From Cephalopachus bancanus (lineage: Eukaryota; Chordata; Mammalia; Primates; Tarsiidae), in contig JAPVLO010000138.1 in NCBI GenBank assembly GCA_027257055.1, forward strand, positions 3,162,001 to 3,226,000: a DNA stretch of 64,000 bases. Reading direction: 5' to 3'. A model generated the notes under the pieces. The model was not told where the DNA came from, did no database searches, and saw only the letters and a list, made by a program, of their open reading frames with translations. Position numbers and translations under genes: made by a program. The first letter of the stretch is position 1. Every line of letters starts with the position of its first letter. Shown piece after piece: positions 21,390 through 33,275 of the stretch.

Positions 21390-24300
21390 AAAGGACTTAT
21401 ATTTTAATATTGAAGAGAGTAAAGTGTGTTCACATGCTTTACAGAGGAGCTCAGAGAAGAGGGAGAGGTTGAAAACATTGAGGAACAATCACGATATACA
21501 ATAATATACTTAAGTGTGGAAATACGTGAATGAAACCCATGGGCTGGTAAGGGTAGGAATTATATACAATTTGAACCTAAAGAATAGATTGGACATCTTT
21601 TGGGATCCTATTTGCAGGTTAGACTCATTGAGAGAGATTGAAGACCTTTCTTACCACTGTGCTTGCTTCTCTATCTGGTTTTCTGTAATGCAAAAGTTGA
21701 CAAGGTGACAATAGTCAAACAAGAAAAATTTTTTTTCACAGACTCTGCCACTCTTTATTTCCTTTATAAAGGGGATCACAATTGGTTCCAAAATAATGAC
21801 TTAAAAATATAAACAATAAATTTGGATAAGAGCCAAAGGGTATTCTTAAGAGTCTTCATATTCTCTAAGCTATTTTAGTGAAATTAAAAATATATACATA
21901 TAGCGATACCCTTGCGGATTGGTAAAATTTTGCAATGTTTATCTATATATTTTTCTGTGTTCTGTTTTCCTTTTTTTTTTGTCCATTTAAGGAGGCTTCC
22001 TTCTCCCCCACCCTGTCACCCCATGGTCATCAAACCAGGTACAGACAGAAAGGAAAGGAGATTGCAAGTTTGTCTGAATTCTGTTTTCTGAAAGCCTACA
22101 TCTAGAAGATCTTGGAGAAATGAAGGAGTTAAAAAGACGGTGATTCAAGGGTACAAACAAAATGTGTATACTTGCATTTTCTACCGGGAACTCACTTTAA
22201 TATAGTCTTATAATTCACTAGCACAGAATGTAATGCATCCTCTAAATATATGACAAAATTTCTAGGTTCCTGCTGCCGAACAAATGAATCCTATAGCTTC
22301 TTTATGAAGAATTTGAAAACTGAGAATATCTATATTTGGTTAAGCTTCCCTAAAAGAGGGATCAGTATTAAATTGCTGTTTATTCGGCTTTTAAGGTAGA
22401 AGAATCCAGTTGTAATAAGTTGGCCGTTTTCACAGCAAACATAAAAATGATACTCAAAAGGTATGTCATTTTCTAAGGTAAGGCAACTCATAGGCTGCAG
22501 TGGTTTTTGAATGCACATTTCTTTCTTGTTTTCTCTTTCTCTGTTGTTCCTTTTCCTTCTTGTTTCAGCTAGTGATTCTACCTTCTTTCTACAGCAGCAA
22601 TATTTATTTTGACAAATAAACATAATTTATAGACTAAGGTAATATTCTCTTTGTCTTTAAATTAGTCACTTGGTGTTGATATTTCACTAATATTACCTTT
22701 TATGAAACAAATTTAGATACCCTTCCACATTTGCTTTCAAAACCAGTTGATAAACCCCATCTGAAGAGTTTTATTTCATGTCTCATCACATCATTTATGT
22801 CTCAAATGAATACTGAATTTGTCACTGACAATTGTCATGAAGTTTTGTAGTGAATAACTAGTAAATGTATTTGAAATTTTTTAATGAATAAAAAGTGCAG
22901 CATCCCTATTGACTTCAGAGAAAATGTGTATTATGAGTTCTAAAGTCAATTTAAGAAAAAGTCTTAAAGTGTGAGATCATAGCATTTCAGAACTGAAACA
23001 CATCTTTGCCAACTTCCTTTTTCAGCTCCAAAGCACTTTTAAGTGGTTTAATTGTGATTTAAAGATAACATATAGATTATCACATTAGAAACACAAAGTT
23101 AGTCAAGAAAATGTTCACCAAAAATATTCACTTTCTGTCTTTACACATTCATAAGGCATTTAATTCCAAGAAGGAGATTTAATGTCTACCACTAGAGCTA
23201 ATGGAACAGTGAAGACAGATTTCTACTTAATCCTTCTGAACCAAAGAAAGCTAATTTTTAAGACTTAATATAACAATGAAGATTAAGAATTTCATGAAAT
23301 CCAGGTGGATAAACAATATAGGTATTATATTCTTAAAATGTATACATTTCCCTAAATGCGTTTTAATTTTATTTTATGATATAAATGAAGATTTAAATAC
23401 TTTGGAGTTTAATAATTATTCCTTACTATTATTTTTATCATGCAGAAATATTGCATGTATTATACAATCCTATAGCTGAGTTAAATAGCTGTTAGTTTTT
23501 ATCCAACAACTTGATAATAGTCTTTCTAAACTTTTAAGTGTTGCTCATAACAGAATTTCAATTTCCTTTCACCTAAAGATTTTTACTAGATTTATATTAA
23601 GAAGAAAATCTCAGGGTTATAGAGTAGTCCTGTTTTATTAATGGGAAAACAAGCAGTATGAACTTTTATTTACAGAAGCTAAGAAATAATTCCTTACTGT
23701 TTGCTGCAATTTCTAAAATATTTATAGTATTTTATGTAACATCGATAATTACTCAAGAGGCTCCATTTGATCTAAAACCTTAAAAATGTGCAGTGCTTAA
23801 GAAGATTTTTAAAAACATGTATAATTTACTTTTCTGGAATATGTGATTAGTAAAACCAAAGATTCTTTTTTTGCCACATGTAAAAATTTATATTGTTGTG
23901 TAAGTGGTATTATTAATTTGTTGGGTACAGCATGTTATAATCAAAAGGTACTGTAGAACAATAAATGGAAATTCACTTTTCTTCTAAAAATACAGATTAA
24001 ATCAAATGTTTGGGCTATAAAATCTCTATTGATATTTGAAATGAGATATTTTCCAATATCCTTACAACATTGATTGCTGCTGGAATTAATATATATTTTA
24101 AGAATCAATTGTTTAAAAATCTTGTTGAATGGTTTTTCTAATTTGCCTAATGAAGGAAATATTATTCAACAAAAGGCTTTTTATTTAAATGGCCCTTGAA
24201 ATAGCGTCGAGTTTTGAGTTTATAATGCCATTTTCCCAAAACTTGCAGACTTTCTGAGGCATGCTATTTAAAAATGTGTTGATTATAACTTTTTAAAAGT

Positions 24301-24454
24301 ATGTTGCACTTGCTGAAGACAGAAAATTGTCTTATTTATCCTACTGGTTCTAGTACTTAGCATAATTCCTAGAACTTGTCTTATTTATTGCCTATTGAAC
24401 AAGTAGATGAATGATAACTTTTCCATATAAAGCATCTTTCGAATTCCTATAGCT
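21390..24454. other. No gene recognised
   Basis: About 3 kb of AT-rich DNA. A stretch near 22980-23080 loosely resembles an old MIR-like repeat but is too diverged to call. Frames at 22330-22623 (minus) and 23276-23479 (plus) show no family motif. Confidence 0.45.
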
Positions 24455-24748
24455 TCTTTTTTTTTTTTTGAGTTGGAGTCTCACTCCATCGCCGAGGCTG
24501 GAGTGCAATGGCATACTTACGACCACTCCAGCATTGACCTGCTGGGCTCCAGAGATCCTTTCGCTTCAGCCTTCCAAGTAGCCAGAACTACAGGCGCGTG
24601 CTACCATACCTGGCTAATTTTTGATTTATTGCTGAGATGACACCTAGCCAAGTTGCCCGGGTAAGTCTTGAACCCACAGGCTCTGGCAATTCACTTGCCT
24701 TGGCCTCCCAAAGTGCTGGGATTACAGGTTGAACCACCAAACCCGGCC
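24455..24748 (-). mobile_element. Tarsier-type dimeric Alu, antisense
   Basis: T tail, GAGTTGGAGTCTCACTCCAT, GACCTGCTGGGCTCCAGAGA, linker AATTTTTGATTTATTGCTGA, GCCAAGTTGCCCGGG, and an end at CAAACCCGGCC. Same lineage as 12608-12920 but with more private changes. The TSD is not clear. Confidence 0.88.
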
Positions 24749-25199
24749 ACCTACATTTTCTTTAAACATATCTTTTGGGTTTTCTAATGCAGCTCCAATC
24801 ATTTAAAAATATTTTAGCAGCTAAAAAAATAAATCAAGAATTATTTTTTGGATACCATATGAAAAGGAAATACAAGTTGCAATATCTAAAAATTTTGTCT
24901 ACTTGGAGAGATATTAAACAATGACAATTCTTAGTAGAAATAAAGTGGGGTAAATGATAAAGCCCTTGAAAGTGAGGCATGAAATTCAGGTTAGTTAGGC
25001 AGGCAATGAAATCAATTTTAGATCTTAATTTAGGGTCTAAGCATGATAAACTCAGAATTTAGAACAAATGAGTCTCACTACATTATAAGAAACCCTTGAA
25101 TGATAAGAGTAAAGAGAGAGAGTAGATGAGAGCACATAACTGTAATTTAGTTTGAGCTATATAGTAGAAGTGTGAATATAGAGAGATACAAATAGAAGA
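24749..25199. other. No gene recognised
   Basis: AT-rich; nothing assignable. Confidence 0.45.
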
Positions 25200-25430
25200 T
25201 ATTTACCAGGAAATATCGATATGACTGGATTCAGGCCAAGTAGAGGGTGATCTCAAAATTTCAAGCTGATATGACTGACAAGATGGTGGGTGGCACCACC
25301 TCGAACAATGAAGGCCTGAGAGAGAGAGGGTTGGGGAATCTGATAACTTGTTTTAGACTTGTTAAATTTGAAATGAAACTAGAGAATCAAACCATGCACA
25401 TGGCATATAATAAAAAATCAGCAGGCCATT
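25200..25430 (+). repeat. Unnamed ancient interspersed repeat, fragment
   Basis: GATGGTGGGTGGCACCACC followed by AACTTGTTTTAGACTTGTTA resembles the middle of a long, old mammalian repeat whose better copy is at 29000-31275. I cannot name the family. The 64-residue frame at 25247-25441 is not a gene. Confidence 0.4.
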
Positions 25431-26097
25431 TAGAAATGTGAATGACAAGGCAGAGTTAAATATGTACTTTTGAACATAATCAATGACATAGCAGGAGGTA
25501 GAGTTTTGCTGAGGGGTTTGTGGGGTTGGGGGGTGTCTTGAGGTGGACGAGCAGCGTCACACTAAACTCTGCTCATTGAAAACGAGGGGAGGGAAAGGAG
25601 CTGCTCGAGAAGAAATGAGAAAAACTCAAAGAAGGAACACGAGAACCAGATTAAAGGAGGAGACGCAGAGGGCGCAGAGGGCTTCAAGAAAGAAGACATA
25701 CCCATGGCGGGCAGGAGCCTGTTTCTATCAGCTCCAAAGAGCAGGGTTAAGTAAGGACCCGGATATTTTATGAGTCAGTTTTAAAGCACAGTCCTTAAAA
25801 AAAATTAAATTCTAGACTTCTAAGTAATAAAATATTAAAGACAAAGTTAGCAAATACTCAAAATTCACTGCTTTCTCATTATTTTACTACCTTTGCTGCT
25901 ATCCATACTCCTTGGTTTGCTTACATATGGTATGGAAATACTAGATTATGGTGTTTATTGAACATTTCTTCCCAACTCAGTATATGATGATGTCATCTAG
26001 GTAACTTAAAATCAGCCACTGTGGGATTATTTACACCTTGAAAAGGCTAAGTGCTTAAAAATTAGGCCCAATTTATAGTTCTTCTAATTGTCTAAGT
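25431..26097. other. No gene recognised
   Basis: Includes a purine-rich stretch (25540-25760) with a 76-residue Arg/Lys/Glu-rich frame (25543-25773). The composition follows the purine bias and no domain is visible. Confidence 0.4.
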
Positions 26098-26310
26098 AAA
26101 AAGTTGACAAACTGCATCTCTTGGGCCAAATCCAACCCATTGCTTATTTGTGTACATAAAGTTTTAATGGCACATTGATACTTTCATTTGTTTACATATT
26201 GTCTATGGCTGCTTTGCATTACAATGGCAGAAAAGAGTAATTATATTAATAGTAGAGACTATATAGCACATCAAGCCTAAAATATTTACTACCTAACTCT
26301 TTATAGAAAA
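26098..26310 (-). mobile_element. MER3-like hAT-Charlie transposon
   Basis: TTGACAAACTGCATCTCTTG, GGGCCAAATCCAACCC, ACATAAAGTTTTAATGGCAC, TTACATATTGTCTATGGCTG, CCTAAAATATTTACTACC and CTTTATAGAAAA follow the order of MER3, a short non-autonomous hAT element of about 209 bp. The length agrees. Strand depends on the consensus orientation and is tentative. Confidence 0.75.
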
Positions 26311-27004
26311 TTTTTTCTTCTCCTGTCTTTACATAAGAAAATAATGGAGACCGTATTAGTTATGCAGATTCAACTTAAAAATGTGTTGTGCGTACAGGTG
26401 TTATGAAGATTACAAAAAAAATTGAGAAAATATTCCTCCAATATTTGAAAACTATTATCTGACTCAGCAAAAATGTTGCTCACACTATTGACCAATGTGT
26501 GAAGTTCTGACATTTGTTTGTGTTTTGTCATTTTTATTATATTCAGTAACATAAACAGACATGTCAACCAATATCATCATTGAAATTACACTCATTTGTC
26601 GGCTTCATATATATAGATTGGCTATGGATACAACAGTTCAGAGAAAACCAGCAAAAGTATTTTGTGAGAATTAAGAATTATTATGTGAAATTTTCAGTAA
26701 GGGTAGTGCATATTTTATTATTATTTGTGTATTACCTGCTACATGCCCTTATGTCAGTAAATTTATAATAAATGTATGTGTGTATAATGTACATATGTTT
26801 ATTGCAAATTAAACAATTTGGAGAGCAGGTTAAGCATTTAGCAGCATGCTATACAACAGTTTCAGAAGCAATGAAATTTTGAAATCAAAACGATAAAAAT
26901 AGAAAAGTTTGCTACATTGAATTAGTACTAGAATACTTGTCACTCAGAAAACTATCAATCAGTTAAAAAATCCTCAGAGCAACTAAATGCATATTTTATT
27001 TCTT
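26311..27004. other. No gene recognised
   Basis: AT-rich, with no repeat recognised and only short motif-free frames (26370-26567, 26580-26768). Confidence 0.45.
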
Positions 27005-27345
27005 TTGTCTATTTAACAAACATTTAATTGATTACTTGCTGTCTACTAAACCTTATGCTAACTGATATACTTTGAAGAATTAAGTAGAGACAGAACTTGT
27101 TTGTGGAGTTTGTAGTCTGACATAGAATGCAGTTGATACAGGGCTACATGCTGAAACAAACACATAATTACAAAATTGGATAAACAGATTACAGAGTTAG
27201 TGAATGACAGAGCTGAGGAGGAGTTGAACTCCTTGGCCAGGGTATCCGGGAATGTCTTTCTGGGGAAGTGCTATTTCAGCTGAGACTGAGCCCAGGGATG
27301 GGGAGATCGTGTCTGTCAAAGGGAAAAAAGCCTGTACAAATATCC
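27005..27345 (+). repeat. Unnamed ancient interspersed repeat, head part
   Basis: Starts with AACATTTAATTGATTACTTG, a decayed form of a widespread ATTTATTGAGCACCTAC-like head. It continues with GATACAGGGCTACATG and AATGTCTTTCTGGGGAAGTG, then CAGCTGAGACTGAGC. This is the front part of the family seen at 29000. Confidence 0.45.
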
Positions 27346-28999
27346 TGTGGATTTAAATCTGTAAAAAATTTACTCTCTTGCAATAAAAAGGTAATCACTT
27401 TCAATTGCTTCATTAATTATAAAAGAAACTGAATTTTGAAGAATATGACTTGGGATCTAGGCAGTTACTTTGCTCCAAAAACCTCAAAGTTAATCACGTG
27501 TGCAAGTTAATTTCCCAAGTTTCCTTTTAAAACGAGTGTGACATTCCCTGAATGTTTACATATGAACTTCATTAAGGCTAAGAATTTTTTCATTTAGAAT
27601 TTGGCTTTACAGGATGCCAATATTGGTTGTTTCCCAATACTTTATGTCGAAGGAGGATAATTCCTTTTCTTTCTTCTCATATGTGTTCCGGAATCTCTAA
27701 GTCATACTTAGGCTCAGACAGGAAGGCATTGACACTCTTACACAGTTTGAATTTTTCCCCTTAATTCATTAGACTTTCAGAGCCAGCTTGTTCTTTAACG
27801 CCTTGGAAACGTTGGGTAAGTTCAGCATTACTGTGGGAATCTACCTGGTGAGAAAAGCTTAACTGCATTTTCTCCTCTTCTTTTACTCCCTTTGTTACAT
27901 GATTATTTTTGAACAAAAGGTTAAGTCAGGTATAATGAGTTGTTCAAGAGATAAACTTTACAGCTAAAAATGTGACTGTTTTGAAGTATCCACTGAAATC
28001 TCCTCCTCACTATCACCTCTTCCCTTCCCTCCATGCCTTTATTCCCCCATATTTACACTTCTTTGATTTTCTTTTCTTGGGCCTTGAAATCCTTCTCCCC
28101 AGTGTAGACATTCAGAAATTAGTCACTGGTTGTATATAGAAAACTGAAACAAGCAAATAAACAAATCCTTAGTTTAAACTCAACATTCTTTACTTCTTAT
28201 GCAAGAAGAAAGTACTCACAAAAAATATTTGTTACCCAGTTCTGAACTCTCCCCACTCCTACTAAGAGCTCCCTTGAACGGCCGAGGGGAACAGAAAAGA
28301 GGAATCAAAATGGCTTGCCCACTGGTTGCTGGGCCCGCACTATGCCTCCATTCTTTACCTGGGGTTACTTCAAAGCAGGTGGAGGGGGTATTGGTAAAAC
28401 TCCCAAGAAGAGGTTGGAGAGTCAAAAGCAGAGGAAATTCGTTTTGGGAATTTATTAAGCTCCACTCTTGTAGGTATTTACTATGTAGACAAGGGTGTGC
28501 GTCCTGATGAGTTCTTGTGTTGTCCAAGATACCGAAGTGTTAATAAAGATTTAAGGTTCTTTTTTTTTATTTCAGAAACCCATGGGAAAATAGCTAAACT
28601 TTCCAGTGCCTTCAACAAGGGAGCTCAATTAGTTGAAAGAAAGAACTGACAGAATCCACTGATTTCTCAGCTTTGGTTGTTTGACGCTACTGCAGACCAT
28701 GGAGGAATGATAGGTGTGTCAGAAGCTGGCAATGAGAACAGATGCAGAGACACAGGCTGAGAGAGATAGAAACAGCTCAGCAGGCGACAGTGTAACACAG
28801 AAGGCGGTCACAGACCAGACATTCTCTCCTGGCCTCTTTCCCCTCCATATAAGCCCCTGGAAATGAGGTACCTGGTTGAAAGGAAGTCAAAGGACTAGTC
28901 TGAATGATCAGTAGTTAAACTTGAAATGATCACTGCTAGCAGGATGTGACTAAAATTCTATTTTCTGTGATTAGGCAAGATGGGGCTTAACAATCATTT
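27346..28999. other. No gene recognised
   Basis: The overlapping 100-residue frames on both strands at 28199-28527 have no recognisable domain and no shared splice context. Nothing else was recognised. Confidence 0.4.
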
Positions 29000-31275
29000 G
29001 TTCATCATATTTATCCAGCAAACGCTATGTTCCAGCCTCTGTTTTAGATCCTTGGGATTTACTGGGGACAGAGATCTAGGCCCACATGAAGTTTATATTC
29101 TAGCAAGGTGACACGGAAAAAATTGAGTGAGTGGGCAAGTTGCAGTAATTAGGTGAATATGTAATAGGATGGCCAAAGTCAGTTTCACTTTCAAGGTAAG
29201 ATTAAGCAGACTCTGATAGAAGCAAGGAGGCTAGCTCACTGGCATTCAGGGGACGTGTGTTCCAGGTGAGAGGGAACACCTACAGCATGAATCTCAGGGT
29301 AGGAGCCCACCGGGCACGTTTAAGGAATTGCAAAGGATAAAGAACTAGTCAGAGAAGAGGGCAGAGTGGCATAGAGGAGGGGATATCTGGGGTCCATGGC
29401 TCATTTTACAGAATTTGGCTTTTACTTTGAATAATACAGGACTCCATTAAAGTGCTTGGAATAGAAAGAAAGTGACCTGCTTTGCCTTTCCAAAGGATCC
29501 TTCTGCCTGCTGCCGTGATGATAGACTAAGGAACAAGGGGTATTTACAATGAGATCAGTTACAAGGTTATTGCTGTAATCCAGGCAAAGAATGATAGTAG
29601 CCACAGTAAAAGCAAACACTATGGCAGATTTTGAATATATTTTAAATGTGGGGCCGACAAAATTTCAACTGAACTGGGTGAAGAATATTGAGAAAAAGGA
29701 AGTGTCAAGGGAACTCCAAAGTTTTCTGTCCCCAGTTACTGGACTAATGTAGCTGCAATCCACTGATATGAGGAAGACTGCCTGTTGAACAGGTTTGGGG
29801 ATGGGAAAAGATCAGATTAATTTTAAGCATGCTAACTTTGAGATGTTTATTTGGCAGCCAATTGGAATGTAATTTGATACATATTAGATGTAGTTAAGAC
29901 ATATGTTAGATGTAGTTACAGTGTGCAGTTAGGTTCATGAGCTGGATAGTTAATAATTAATAGATTAAGTTAGAGTTTTCAGCATAGAGACAGTATTTAA
30001 AGTCATAGGGCTAAACGGAGGGCCGTTTCCCCATTAATATGTTTGAGTAATCTTCTAACCAACCATTATCTGGCAAATAACTGTAAATTCTAGACACAAT
30101 GCAAAAGAACTACTTAAAGATTATGGGGAGTTAATAAGTTAGACGGATTTTGAAGGAAAATTAAAATATGTAAAAATTAACTGGCTTGGGTGAATATCTC
30201 ATTTTTATAACTTTTTGTTTTACAGCTTTAGTAGTTTCCACAAAGAGTGTCTAAAACTCCAACAGAAAACCTTAAGTTTTTCTGGTTTGAAAAATCAAAA
30301 GAGAGTTTGGGGCAACCACACATAATAGAAAGTGAATGAGGAAACAGAGTCAGAAAGGGGGAGTGCTAATCTCTTTGTTTAAACTATATCAAGCCTCTGT
30401 CTGACACTTGAACCATTCAGTGTGGGAAAGACTTAGGCTAGGGAGAAAAGATGAGAACGGACATTTGAACAACCTCTGGAGAGACAGAGTTTGCAGTTTC
30501 AGTCAAATTAACTTTACCTAATAAAACCAAGATTCCATTCTTCATGGAACTAAAATAGAATATAGTTTCCACAACATAACATTTACTATGTTCTGAATAT
30601 AATCTGAAATTACTCGGTATATGAACGATCAGGAAAATGTGACCATTCTCAAGAGAAATAACAACCAGTTATTCCTCAGGTCAACCCTGAGGTAACTCAG
30701 ATGTTCGAATTAGCAGACAAGGATTTTAAAGTTGCTATTTTAACTGTGTTCAGTTTGGAAAAGGAAAGATGCAGATAACAGAAATTCTCAAACAAAGGTC
30801 AGAAATAAAGAATCAAATGAAAATTCTAGAACTCAAAAGTACAGTATCGGATTTAAATAATTGACTGGATGGGCTTAGCCGTAGAATGACAATAACAAAG
30901 CCAAGAAAGATCACCAAGGAAGTAGACAGACGAGAGTTAACAGGAATGAAGTAGAAATGATAAGATGGAAGGTCAAGAACAGGAGGTGTCCTGTGTCAAA
31001 TGTATCAAAAGGGAGGAGTTGATCAACAGTGTCAAATGCTGCTGAAAAGTCAAGGGGAGAAAACTGACCTGTGGTCTGAGCAACATGGAAATAAATAATA
31101 TCGACAGGAATAATTTTGGTAGAGTGGTGACATTAAAATGGTTAGAGAGGGTTTAGGAGAGCATGAGAAGAAAGAAATTGGGAAATCATAAGTCAAGGCA
31201 ACTATTTCAAAGTTTTGTCTTGTACAGGAAGGAGAGAAATAGAGTGGCAGTTAATGTAGAAAGTAAAGCCAAGGG
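29000..31275 (+). repeat. Unnamed ancient repeat, long copy split by L1M
   Basis: From about 29005: ATGTTCCAGCCTCTGTTTTA, GATCCTTGGGATTTACTGG, CATGAAGTTTATATTCTAGC, GTTATTGCTGTAATCCAGGC, TGAGATGTTTATTTGGCAGC. This order recurs in many mammalian loci, but I cannot name the family reliably. It stops near 30060, is interrupted by an L1M part (30065-30935), and resumes with GTGTCAAATGCTGCTGAAAA and GGTAGAGTGGTGACATT up to about 31275. The minus-strand frames here are not genes. Confidence 0.5.
30065..30935 (+). mobile_element. L1M 5' UTR and ORF1 start
   Basis: AAACTCCAACAGAAAACC, GAGTTTGGGGCAACCACACA, ATCAAGCCTCTGTCTGACAC, then TTAGCAGACAAGGATTTTAA and ACTGGATGGGCTTAGCC follow the 5' region and ORF1 start of old L1M-type elements. 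It lies between two halves of the ancient repeat, so it inserted after that repeat. No intact frame. Confidence 0.65.
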
Positions 31276-32319
31276 AAGATTTTGTTTTGTTTTGTTAGCA
31301 TACAAGTTAGCATAATCTAATAAATAACAAAGTGTCTTGGAAAACATAGGATAAGAAGGATGAGAATTATCTAGTTTCTCAGTTCTGTAGAAGAAAAAAA
31401 TAAAACAAAGCATCCACTTGAGCTAGAATTAAAAAATTTTACCCACAAATATGTGACTTGAATTCTTATATCTTCTTTGTATCTTGCAAAGCTCATTGCT
31501 TCCTGTGACTTTTTTAGTTATTTTTCAGTGTGATATTTGAAAAGCATGTCCAGTAAAAATTATGCAAAATTGTATAATTTTATGGAGTAATATCTTTGGT
31601 TCTTTTGTATTTCTAACGGAGCTTCTTCAGATAATGAACAGAATATATTTCAAAAATTGTTTTATAAGTTATTTTAAAACTCAGAATGCGTTTTGTCTAA
31701 TAATATTGATGTTATATGAGGTAGTTTATCACAAAATCCTGTAAAGTAGCTGAACTGTATATCTGGGAAGTTCCAGCTATGCAGGCTTTTATCTCTATGA
31801 TGAAGCTTATTCAAATCCCCAACCCAAGATTCTGGAACCCTTCTCCCATTATGAAGTGGCCCGGCCCTGTGGGTGAGAGTGGAGACACAGCCTCCTAGTC
31901 ACATGCCACGCCCTCAACTTCTAGCAGTGAGGGAAGAATATTGAGGCTCTCATGTCACCAAGGCTGGAAGCAATGGGATAATGGACACCCTGGACATTTG
32001 TTTCCTCACCAGGAAAAATTGAGACTGAGGAGCCACCCACAGCTGGAGATGAGAAGGACATTTCAGCAGCTGGAGTATGGTGGTGAGTTCCTGGCTACAT
32101 GGCTGCTTCTGTACAAGGCTGTGTTAATGTCTTTCCGTGCTGTGCAAGGTTAGTGTGTGTATGCGTGTGCAAACGTGCACTGTTTTTTCTGTATATACCG
32201 AAGCCCTGTTGACCTGGAAATTCATCTAAAAAATGTCAGTGAATAAGCTTTTGTTCAGATCTCTGTTTTATGATTAAGAGATAAATGATCATTCAATAAA
32301 CTAGAAGCAGATTTAGACA
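31276..32319. other. No gene recognised
   Basis: The stretch 31790-32150 is richer in GC than its surroundings and could be an old LTR, but I cannot match it. The frame 31941-32153 has no domain. Confidence 0.4.
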
Positions 32320-33275
32320 CATATATTTTATCTTTAACTTTTTTATTTTTAGTTATTATAGGTACGTAGAGGCATATATTTATGGTGTGTGTGTGATGTT
32401 TAGATAGAGGCATACAATGAGTGATACTCAAATCAGGGTAAATGAGGCACTCTCAAGCTGTTATCATTTCTTTAAGTCAGGAACATTCCAATTCCACCCT
32501 TTACGCTGTTTTAAAATGTACAATGAATTATTATCAACTATAGTCACCTTATCATGTTACAGAACACTAGACCTTATTCTATCTAACTGTATCATTGTAC
32601 CCATTAATCACTTTATTTCCTCCATTCCTGCTCCTCTTCCTAGCCTTTGGCAGCCATCATTCCACTCTCTATCATCATGAATTTCTTTTACTTTTTTTTT
32701 GAGTCAGAAAAAGCGATCTTTGTTTTTCTGTGTCTCGCTAATTTCACTTAATATATTGCCTTCCGGTTACACCCATGTTGCTGCAAATGACAGGATTTCA
32801 TTCATTTTTAATGGTTAAATAATATTCCATTGTGCTTATATATTATATTTTCTTTAATTTTTTTTTTTTTAGTTGGGGGTCTCACTCTGTTGTCTAGGCT
32901 GGGAGTACAGTGGCACAATCATGGCTCACCACAGCCTCGACTTCCGGGCTCAGGCAATCCTTCCGCCCTAGCCTCCCGAGTAGCTGGGACTACAGATATG
33001 TTCCACCATTCCCAGCTAATTTTTTTGTCTTTTCTAGAGATAGGGTCTCACTATTTTGCTCAGGCTGACCTTGAACTCCTGGGCTCAAGTGATCCTCCCT
33101 CCTCAACCTCCCAAAGTGCTGGGATTGCAGGCATGAGCCACCAGCTTGACCAACATTTTCTTTATTAATTTATCCAATTGTGGACACTTAGGTTGCATCA
33201 TCTCTTGGTTGTTGTCAATAGTGCTTCAGTAAACAAGGGGTGCAGATATCTGTTTGATATATTGATTTTCAATAC
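32320..33275 (-). mobile_element. L1 3' UTR and ORF2 end, antisense, split by Alu
   Basis: The antisense L1 3' UTR (GGAACATTCCAATTCCACCC, ATTATCAACTATAGTCACC, TTCCTAGCCTTTGGCAGCC) continues into the antisense end of ORF2 (CCCATGTTGCTGCAAATGAC, GGTTAAATAATATTCCATTG). It is interrupted by the AluJ at 32858-33151 and resumes with ATTTATCCAATTGTGGACAC. The frame 32417-32680 is a shadow. Confidence 0.85.
32858..33151 (-). mobile_element. AluJ nested in L1, antisense
   Basis: AGTTGGGGGTCTCACTCTGT, GGCTCACCACAGCCTCGACT, TAGCTGGGACTACAGATATG, and an end at CACCAGCTTGACC. It lacks the tarsier-type CACACTCATGGCC block, so it belongs to the old AluJ layer. The flanking CATTTTCTTTA-like sequence of the L1 appears on both sides, giving a TSD of about 11 bp. 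The 112-residue frame at 32830-33168 is a translation of the Alu. Confidence 0.9.

Noticed and set aside
28199..28527. Two 100-residue frames on opposite strands
   Set aside because: Complementary frames over the same bases with no recognisable family; at most one could be real and neither shows support.
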